Assembly (NCBI GenBank): GCA_003586115.2
Contig: QVOM02000101.1
Coordinates: 26,733,460 to 26,797,459 of the forward strand
Direction of reading: 5' to 3'
Source: Salvator merianae
Lineage: Eukaryota; Chordata; Lepidosauria; Squamata; Teiidae
Length of the DNA: 64,000 nt
The stretch's first letter is position 1. Each line of letters opens with the position of its first letter. Under the pieces are notes generated by a model that worked only from the letters and a program-made list of their open reading frames with translations, made no database searches and was not told the origin of the DNA. Below, in pieces: positions 56,321 to 64,000 of this stretch. The position numbers were made by a program, and so were the translations under genes.

Positions 56321-56732
56321 TTACCTGCTCTAGTGTGAATGCAGTCCCACTATACTAGTGTCTGAAAGCAATGTGTGTAACAGATTCACACCTGTACTCT
56401 AAACGTGAGAGCAGAACATTCATGTGTATGCTGTGTGACACTGGTATCTCAATAATATTTTGAAAGTGAAAACAATTATTCACACCCTGTGAGTTATCTA
56501 AACAAAATGACTAAAATAAAAGAACATAGAAATGTAAACTACTATTTTGGAACTGATGCCTTTTCTCTGCTTACCCTTTTGTGGTTGGAATCAGTGGATC
56601 TGGAACAGTTAGTCCCACTGATTCTGATTACAGAAAATCATGGTCTAGAATAGTGCAACCTACACAATGATGCTAGTCCAGTTCAACCCACACTGTAGCC
56701 TCGAAATTCATGTGAGTTTCAAAGCTGGACTT
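56321..56732. other. Unassigned sequence
   Basis: Contains hairpin-like words (CCATATTTACCTGC) but no bounded element. Confidence 0.35.
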
Positions 56733-57203
56733 GTGTCAAAGAAGAATTACTCACAAGGAGAGAAGTTTCATCAACCCAGAATTGTTTATTTAGATACACA
56801 CAAGCGCCTGTGGGAGGCTCAGATAAGCTGAGTGACTCCCTGAATACAGTTTAGCGAAGGCTTTTATAATGTAAATGATATTGTAATTGTTTACATAACA
56901 GGAAATCTCATTATCCCTCCCATTAGGTCAGTATGCTCCTAAGTTTCCTTTTCCCTGGAATTATCAGGGTTAGGTCGCGTCCTTCTTACTCCGAAACCAC
57001 CGTTTCAGGGCCCCAGCTTGCATAAACTAAGATATTAAACAATTCTATGAAAAAGTGTTACAAAGGACAAAGCAAGGCAAAGGACAAGGACAGAGGAAGT
57101 ATTGCAAATATTTCTTCATGCAGCCCTTATGTCTTAGCTATTAAGCTTTAAGTTTAAGCACCCCTCTTAGGCCCTTAACCTGAATTTATACGGTTCTTTC
57201 ACA
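56733..57203 (-). repeat. ERV2 3' LTR (about 471 bp)
   Basis: In the sense direction it begins TGTGAAAGAACCGTATAAAT directly after a purine tract and ends near TCTTTGACACA. A TATA-like TTATAAAAG is near 56855 and AATAAA is near 56778, in the right order for U3-R-U5. No partner LTR is in the window, so the far boundary is approximate. Confidence 0.7.
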
Positions 57204-57220
57204 CTCCCTCCTTTTCTGGA
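57204..57220 (-). promoter_or_regulatory. ERV2 polypurine tract
   Basis: The sense strand reads AGAAAAGGAGGGAG and then TGTGAAAG, the LTR start. Confidence 0.8.
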
Positions 57221-57234
57221 TTTTACATCCAGAA

Positions 57235-58674
57235 CTACCTAGAAAATAATGTAGAGGAAGAGGGAAAATGTATGACCATCCCTTCTCTTTCCCCAAGGTT
57301 AACAGGGTCTTCAATGAGAATCATAGTGTTAGTAACAGTAGTAAGTTCTTTCTTACAGCACTGAGTCATAACACAACATCCCAGCCTAATACACAAATAT
57401 ATTGCTAGGATCCCCAGAAGCATAATAATGGCCCCAAAGAGTATGCGCTTAAGCCATGTAGGAAAATATGTAACTATGTTAATTAACCAGTCCCATTCCG
57501 TCAGCCAGGACCAGCCACTCTGATCCCCCATGCCGTCTGTATTATGGGTAAGTGTCTGCTCCATGCCAAGTAATTGCATGTGTATGGTTCTGTTTAGCTT
57601 ATGAAATGTGATTTTACAGGCTCGTCCTACCACTTCACAAAGACCGCCTTTTGCGGCTAAAATAAAATCAAGAGCCAGGCGATGAGCAAGGATTTGTTGG
57701 CTCAATTCCCTTATCTCTGCTTGTATTTCTTCTATAATACGTGCACTTGAGTTTACTATTTTTTTTTTCAGCCTACATGTAAGGCCTATAACACTTTTTC
57801 GGTTCTCTTGGGCCATAATTCCGGGGTACGCTCCCAGAGTCAGGGCTCCAGTTAACGCACCTCCCTCTACTCTGGCTGCCCCACCTCCAGACAATTGAGC
57901 ACTGATTAATACTTCATCATTACAGTCTGACCCAAGCATTGTTCTGCGATGCTGCTGTAGGAGACTTCTCTTGGTTCTGTCTTTAGTGAAGGTAGAAATT
58001 TGTACAGGTAAGGTGAAGTACCCGATCCCCGCGCATTGCCCTGCTCTGGGGTGGTGATTGGTAGCCCAATTCTTTAAAAAGAACCAAACCTTGGGATCCT
58101 TGGTCATCCATCCCACACAATTACTTCCACTGCCAGAGAAGGTAGTGTTCCACATGGGTAAATATGGATATATATCCTGCCAATCGCTAGTATTATAACT
58201 AGAAAATTTCTGCAGGGCCTGAGAGAAGCAGGTCTGTCCCTGTGTGCAGTTGAGCCAAACCTTGTCAATACAATATGGGTAATTCTGTAATGTCCTGGAA
58301 ATACGTATCTTCCCCTCGGGGGTATTTGTGAAGGGTTGGGTCCAATGTAGAGAGGTACCTTTGCTACAATTGTAGGTCTTCCCCCCCCCTTTTTTCCTTT
58401 GGAGGAATTTGGTTGCCCAAATTCCTGCCCCCCCTTTTTTTTTCTGTAGCAGAACGATAATTTGTGGGTACTTGCAGTATTTAGCTTGGTAAACTCTCAC
58501 AAAATGATGAGCACAGACCCTTTGCTTATGAGTCCGCTCCCAATCCCAACCAGTAGTCCAGGTGTCCAATTCAGGAATTAAAAGTCTCTGAAATCTTTCT
58601 TCTGGTGTCCGTTCGGAATCATCAAGGTTGAGTCTGGGATTTGCCTCTGCGTTGTCAGCCGTGATGTCTGTCAA
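57235..58674 (-). pseudogene. env: ERV2 env glycoprotein, damaged N-terminus
   Basis: A 479-codon frame, but its first codon is TTG and there is no ATG or hydrophobic signal peptide in the first ~165 codons. Homopolymer-rich DNA at 58380-58445 (C8-C10 and T8-T9 runs) gives low-complexity KKKGG and RKKGGG. The rest is retroviral Env: a furin-type RTKR, a TM with an apolar Gly/Ala-rich region after a cysteine (SDCNDEV), and a loop CEVVGRAC. That loop has CX6C but Lys instead of the third Cys of CX6CC. A membrane span follows (ILFGAIIMLLGILAIYL) with a cytoplasmic tail. It overlaps the integrase frame by 4 bp. The combination with the integrase type suggests a gamma/epsilon-like virus; this is tentative. 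Confidence 0.75.
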
Positions 58675-59126
58675 GTGGTGAGCTTCTTCTTGGATCGTAG
58701 ATTATAGCGAGGCGATGGTGGGTGGTGATTGTCAAGGTTCACAGTTATTATAGCTCGCTTATTGTCTTTTTGTTCCACAGGCTCCACAGTCATTTTACAA
58801 TGCGTCGCATGCACCCTGGAAGGGAAACCTTGGCATTTCACAGCTGTATTCGTGGTGAGCAGCACCTGGTAGGGTCCTTTCCAGTGGGGCTCGAGACAGG
58901 TTTTACGCTGGTGGACTTTGACCAGGACCCAGTCCCCAGGCTCCAGCACATGCACTGGGTCAGTTGGCGGTGTTAGGAGGGCAGCTGTAACCCTGGGATG
59001 CAATGACTTAATAGTTTTAATTAAAACTGTACAATAGTCAAGAAGAACATGATCCAGTAAAGCAAGTGCAGAAGGACCCTTTGGTGGGTCCACAGGCAGT
59101 CTCATAGGCCTACCCAATTGGTTCAT
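58671..59126 (-). pseudogene. pol: ERV2 integrase C-terminal fragment
   Basis: 151 codons. It opens with LGRPMRLPVDPP, like the end of the integrase core, and continues to LEPGDWVLVKVHQRK, EPHWKGPYQVLLTT and HATHCKM. This is the C-terminal DNA-binding fold of gammaretrovirus-like integrases. The tail ends in YNLRSKK. A UGA stands just upstream of the ATG at 59124-59126 and no core or zinc domain precedes it, so the first two thirds of integrase is missing here. Confidence 0.82.
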
Positions 59127-59965
59127 CTGATGTCATACTTCCCAGTTGAACAATCAGCAATATTCAAATCAATTTCCTAAAATTCCTGAAATTTTCTATA
59201 TTTATTACCACTGGTCCAAGATGCATTATTAGTGTTAAATCAGGCTTTACCATTGTCCTATGCAAATGAGAGCACATTGCAGGATAAAATTAATAATAGA
59301 TCTTGAAATTAATACCATAGCATCATCAAAGCTATTTAAATTGAATTCTAACTAAAGCAGAATAGTACAGTGAAGAAAGTGAAAATTTTGAGCAAATAAC
59401 AAATCTTTGCAACAATTGTATCAACTCATCAAAGTCCAATGGGCCTTTGGACTTGAAATACAAGTGCAGGCACCGTTGGTGTAGGCAATCCCAGATCACT
59501 GAGCATCACTGTTGTTTCTGGTCAGCCGATGCCCAGGAATTGACAGGAATCATGCAAATGATAAATCCAAGACACCTGTTCTTTAGCTGCATAACAATAG
59601 GCTAGACGATCAAATACCACAAGCTTATTAAAATAATACAATGTTAACATACTGATACAATCACTGTTGTATGAAAAAAAACACCATGACTACCTCCCCA
59701 TAAAGAGACAGGACAGAAATAAAACAATTTAGCAATTTAAGAGATGATGATCATTTGTGACTTGGGCTTTTTTCTTAAATGAAACAGAGTTATGGGCAAA
59801 CCTTGAACCCACTGCCAACCTATCTTCGCACATCTTCTTCCAACTTGTGGTGGATTACAAAACTTGAAAATAATAGATTGTCATAGATCCAAGGTCGCCA
59901 GGTCATCCTTGGATCTCTTGCTTGAGTTGGTGTTGTACCCAGTTCAAAATAAAGTCTCATAAAAT
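59127..59965. other. Unassigned sequence
   Basis: Where integrase and RNase H of ERV2 should continue, no retroviral motif is found. Composition is AT-rich. Confidence 0.45.
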
Positions 59966-59967
59966 GG

Positions 59968-60357
59968 CTAGTACAATACCCCCCTTTGTTCCTTTTCATG
60001 CTCTTGGGCTGCCGATGGCACAAGGAGCTGACTAGGTATATCTTCCGTCATCTTTTTATTCTTCCAATCTTGCATCACCTGTTGGAAAACAGCCTGGAAC
60101 TCATAGTCATTAAACAAGCCACTTCTGGAACATCCAGGGGTTGAAGTGCTGCTTACTGTTGTGTCAGCAGAGCATCCTTTCTTCTTTGGGAGTGTATTGC
60201 ATTTAAGGTGGGATAAACAATTAATAACAGTTAAAGGCTGTCAATCATCTGTTACGCTGTGTGAAAGTGGACATAGTAGCAAAGATGGTGGTGATTCATT
60301 GAGGTGCATGATCTTCACAGGTTCAGCAGATAAAAAGTTAAAAATTAAAATCCTATT
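59968..60357 (-). other. Coding-like block of unknown family
   Basis: One minus-strand frame stays open for about 130 codons with a single UGA at 60241-60243 and ends at UAG 59968-59970. It reads, in pieces, MHLNESPPSLL, then NCLSHLKCNTLPKKKGC, FNDYEFQAVFQQVMQDWKNK and PSAAQEHEKEQRG. The mix of residues looks like real protein rather than random translation, with spaced cysteines and a charged C-terminus. I do not recognise the family. It could be a piece of a retroelement gene or a captured host exon. Confidence 0.35.
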
Positions 60358-60360
60358 TTA

Positions 60361-61077
60361 GTACTTCCCCATCCCCCCAAATCTATGAAGGGATCCCATC
60401 TCAAAGCCCAGGACACAAAAGCTGGTAAGATAACAGTATAACAAGGCATAAAATATTAGCCTTTAGTTTAGATGTATGGAACCAAAGCTACTTGTCAGTT
60501 TTAACTCAGGTAGCTTAAACAATTGTAGAGAAAAGCATTAGCAAATACACAAACAATTGCTAAAATAATGCGGGACAAGTTCCATTGCTATTACTGAGCA
60601 GCACATATAGGGGTATAAAATCCAGTTTTCAGAGGTAGGTAGATGAACCAAAACTTCCCAGCTTAAAACAACTTAACGACAATAATAAAACACCCAACAT
60701 AAATTTGATCGTTCTAGACAATACCACCTTAAATATATTGGAATAGAGGGTTCAATTAAAGTCACAGATGGTTGGAAAGATCTTTCAGAATATACATATA
60801 AGCAGACAAGAAGCACAAATTCACTGAGGACTGAAGTTTAAATATCAATAAATATCAATATTTCATGAGCTAAAGAAATAAACATATAAAACACCCACTG
60901 AATGATGGTACCTCACCAGTAACGTTTTCTCCTTTGATCAATATGCAGTTCCTAGTAGCATTTGTTTGGTTTACTTTATGTTGAAATAAATAAATCACTA
61001 TACATGTAAGATAAGGGTTAAACCAAGTTAAGATTACGTTTGTGATCGATAGTGAGCATTCATAATACAATTTAAGA
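60361..61077. other. Unassigned sequence
   Basis: AT-rich with no recognisable feature. Confidence 0.4.
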
Positions 61078-61225
61078 TTTATAGTTTCATAGAGCTGGAA
61101 GGGACCTCCAGGTTCATCGAGTCCAACCCCCTGCTTCACGCAGGATTCAGAGTTAGAGGCCAGTAGAGGGCACTCATCCCCTCCACATGGCAGACAAGGG
61201 CCCCAAACTCCGACCCTCCCACCGA
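61078..61225 (-). mobile_element. CR1 3'-end fragment, minus strand
   Basis: TTTCATAGAGCTGGAAGGGA, TCATCGAGTCCAACCCCCTG and CACGCAGGATTCAGAG match the reverse complement of the CR1 3' region seen at 20400-20480. Confidence 0.7.
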
Positions 61226-62640
61226 AAGATCAGTGCCTCAGCCTTGCGTGCCTCTGACTTTAGCTAGGTTCTGCAAATTCACAAGCACCCAAGAGACTAG
61301 AGAGTTTTCCTTCTTTGGAAACACACTCACACACAGAAAAAGGCTTTCAAAAGAAGTGATTGGTACAACTAGAACACAGTGACTCACAGCAGAATATTTA
61401 AGATAAAAAATCCTTTCAGAAACAATATGTTTTGGTAAGAATAGTGTCCAAAGTGAAAAAAATGACATTAAAAGGTCCAGTCCCTTTTTATCTGCAATAT
61501 ACACTTCTTGATGTCTGTAAATATGATTTTGTGACAATTTTGTGCTGTGTCTGGCTGGCTGGACAAACCAGATTCCTCTTTGACTGTTCCAGCAAGCTTC
61601 CTTTTTAAACGTTACACAGTTATTTATCAGAACATCCAAACAATTAACACCTAGACAAATTCCTAATGACTCATCCCAATTTTTTTTTTCTTCTGCATCA
61701 AGAAACACTCACTCATCTCTCATACAAAAACACAAAACAACACCAAAACAGTCTAAAGCTTAAACTTGAAGATCTGAAATGGAAATTTCAAAATGCTTAA
61801 AGACTTGCAAAGTTATATTATATTCGCATATAACTAGTACAAAGTTAGGCAGTCTTAAGATTAAGCAAGGAAAGAAAACTGCACATACAGCAAGCCTCCA
61901 AACAAATACACACTCTCACATGTGCAATCATAAACCCAAGTTTCATTTAGTTCAGCAGACTGCACACAAGCACATGGCTCACTTCCATGCATGGACAGAT
62001 CTGCCTGCCTGTATTAACATATACTTACACCTCTGATAAAGCTTTGCTAAAAAATCCATAACCAGGCACACAAGAGCATACATGCACACCAACACCAGTC
62101 AGTTCTTTCTTGTGTACAGGAATGCAGCAATTCATGCGACCAAAAAGAAGCTTTAACAGCTACAATTATTGAAGAACTCCCACACAGTAGTGCATTTACT
62201 TTCCGTAGGCCAGTCATTCTTAACATTAATTAAGAAAAATTCACAGCATCAACAAGCAAAGGAAGAAGAAATCTAATTATTAATAGCAACTATAGATATA
62301 AAGCTTTTACACTGGAAAAGAAGCAAGAGACACAAACTGCAGCAGTTGTCGTCCCTGGGGTACCTTTATTGTTAATGCTGCCATCAAGCCAGTGCAAGCC
62401 CCTACATATACTCCTGCTTGTTAAGCTTTTGGTTTTGAGGGAGGTGAAAAAGGCAGAAAGACAACTGCACCCCAAAACATTAATCTGTTGGCTCAGTATG
62501 TATGTACGTCTATTTATATACCACACTCTCAATAAAATCTTCAACTTACACAAGGTATAGCAAGATACAAATAAAAAAACCTTCAAAATGCATCATGTAA
62601 TCATGAAATATAAAATGCACAGCAACAGCAACAGCAACAG
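61226..62640. other. Unassigned sequence
   Basis: Contains a CAACAG repeat at 62617-62641. No gene or element is recognised. Confidence 0.4.
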
Positions 62641-62654
62641 CAAAATATTCAAGT

Positions 62655-63065
62655 TTTTGTTTGGTTGTTTCTCCTTCCCAGGGCCCCCCAAAGCCTGTAG
62701 GTTTTTCCGATCCTGATAATCAGCAGTCAGCTGAGTCATCCCCTTTCTCAGGCTCAATTCTTGTGTTCCTCCCTCATCTCCATCTGGGGGTGCGGTAGGA
62801 ATTCGGGATCATAAGACAACTCTCTTCTCTCTTCCCCTTTAAAATAGGAAGGGAGAGAATCATCTCTGGGATCACAGGCCCTTAGGGAGACACCTGTCAA
62901 GGAAAAAAGTTTTTCTTTTCTTTTGTTTTACTCCCTTCCCCAGTGTCTCCTGAAGCCTGTGGGCTTCCCCCGATCTTCATCAGAGTAACTGCAGAAGAAC
63001 CTTTGGTGCCTCTGCCTTTCCCTGGGATTGCAATCCCCAAGGGAGACATTGGTTAAGGGAGCAAG
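62655..63065. repeat. Diverged tandem duplication
   Basis: Two segments, about 62675-62940 and 62935-63060, share words in the same order: AAAGCCTGTAGGTTTTTCCG against GAAGCCTGTGGGCTTCCCCCG, and AGGGAGACACCTGTCAAGG against AGGGAGACATTGGTTAAGG. They are too diverged to size the unit exactly. Confidence 0.5.
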
Positions 63066-63181
63066 GCTTAGTAACTATCCCAAACATTTCCTCTAAGGTA
63101 TCCCATTATGGTATCTCCATAAACACTGGATATTCTATATACCTTGGCTATGGATCCCTTCCAGGGCACAAAGTCAAATGA

Positions 63182-63575
63182 TTACCATGGCCATCTCTTT
63201 TCCCCAGCTAGCCTTTTTTCTAGAAAAAAAACCCCCACATTTTTGCAGCCCAAGAGCATCAAGCAATCAGTAATATATTTCCTATTATGAATAGGTTTCC
63301 CCCCCAGAAGTCCAAATTCCTCTATAAGCCCAAATTTGTCCAAAATCATACACAACCCCCAATACGTAGCAAGAATCAGTATAAATGTCAACAGTTTTCC
63401 CTTCAGCCCATCTGTTGTTCCTTCTTAGTGCTACCATCTCAGCTGAAAACACCCCTGGTAGGTAAGCAGATCCCAATACTTCGTATTAAGAACAAACTGC
63501 GTATCCAGCTACTTTCTTTCTTATTTAACTGTATAAGCAAAACCCATCCACATACAGTTCTATATCCTCAGGGCT
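63182..63575 (-). pseudogene. pol: Retroviral RNase H remnant
   Basis: In the minus sense it reads ELYVDGF (first Asp), FSAEMVALRR (Glu) and VDIYTDSCYVLGVVYD (Asp). After a shift in the G-rich run near 63297-63304 it continues GGKPIHNRKYITDCLMLL. This is the order of a gammaretrovirus-like RNase H. Two UAA codons lie in the early part. It has the same orientation as the ERV2 env/integrase fragment and could belong to the same provirus. Confidence 0.7.
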
Positions 63576-63744
63576 GTGCAGGAGCTGCGATGGGTCCGTG
63601 CTGCAAATCCGGGGTGAGCAGCGTCCAGGAATTGTTGTCAATTCCCAAAGCCCAGGCAAACGCGGAGCTGTAGAAAGAAACTCTAAATCTCACAGAAAAG
63701 AAGAGACACAGACAAAGCACTTTTTGGTCAGAAAGGACCAACAC

Positions 63745-64000
63745 TAGGGATGTGCACAAAGGCACTTTTCCCTTTTCGCTTCGCAGGACTGCGAAGCTCC
63801 TAGGCTTCGTTTTCGTGCGAAAAAATACGCACGAAAATGAAGCCCTTCGTTTTCGCGGCGAAAATCTTCGCCGCGAACAGAAGCAGATAAATCAAGGCGA
63901 AGGGAAAACCTTTGCCTTAATTTCTCTGCTTCGGATGGCGCTCGCCTCTCTCTCATCCCCCCCCCCCCAGTCTGTCAGTCTGATGACAGACTGGGGGGGG
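63745..64000. mobile_element. hAT-type element E, cut by the window edge
   Basis: It starts TAGGGATGTGCACAAAGG and follows the left end of 6902-8037 almost base for base through the AAGGCACTTTTCCC, TTCGTTTTCGTGCG and CTTCGCCGCGAA modules. It then enters the 145-bp type sequence (CGCTCGCCTCTCTCTC) at the edge. The right end and target duplication are outside the window. Confidence 0.85.

Overview
The window looks like a gene-poor stretch of a squamate reptile (lizard, gecko or snake) nuclear genome. The evidence is its repeat set: RTE/BovB-like, L2, CR1 and L1 LINEs, a tRNA-derived SINE of the Sauria type, a Ty3/gypsy remnant, many hAT-type MITEs and two endogenous retroviruses. The species cannot be named. 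I recognise no host protein-coding gene, rRNA, tRNA gene or CRISPR array. Almost everything that can be explained is a mobile element or its debris.

Layout. 1-28 kb: MITEs and old LINE pieces. Four complete hAT-type elements with termini TAGGGRTGTGCAC (257-1683, 6902-8037, 18603-19780, 27461-27862) each carry a perfect 8-bp target-site duplication. A fifth runs off the right edge from 63745. Two of them contain tandem arrays of ~145-bp palindromic units. A CR1 LINE (20387-22730, minus) sits inside an L2 fragment. 28-31.4 kb: a long but broken L2 LINE (plus). 32.5-40.2 kb: L2, gypsy integrase and L1 remnants, all minus. 40-46.8 kb: microsatellites, a SINE and MITEs.

46862-53979 (minus) is a full-length 7,118-bp provirus. 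Its two 382-bp LTRs differ at only two positions, and it has a 6-bp target duplication AGCTTC, a tRNA-Trp primer-binding site and a polypurine tract. Gag, dUTPase-protease, RT/RNase H/integrase and Env are all recognisable. Gag shifts into the dUTPase-protease frame at a U UUU UUA heptamer. Protease and RT lie in one frame separated by a single UAG. Pol also has two in-frame UGA codons. The polymerase half looks betaretroviral (dUTPase upstream of protease), while the primer site and the Env fusion subunit look alpharetroviral. This mosaic is the most notable object here.

53.98-64 kb: CR1 pieces, then the 3' half of a second, older retrovirus (minus) with LTR, env and the integrase C-terminus at 56733-59126. 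A separate RNase H remnant lies at 63182-63575. About 4 kb of mostly unexplained sequence separates the two parts, including a short coding-like block at 59968-60357.
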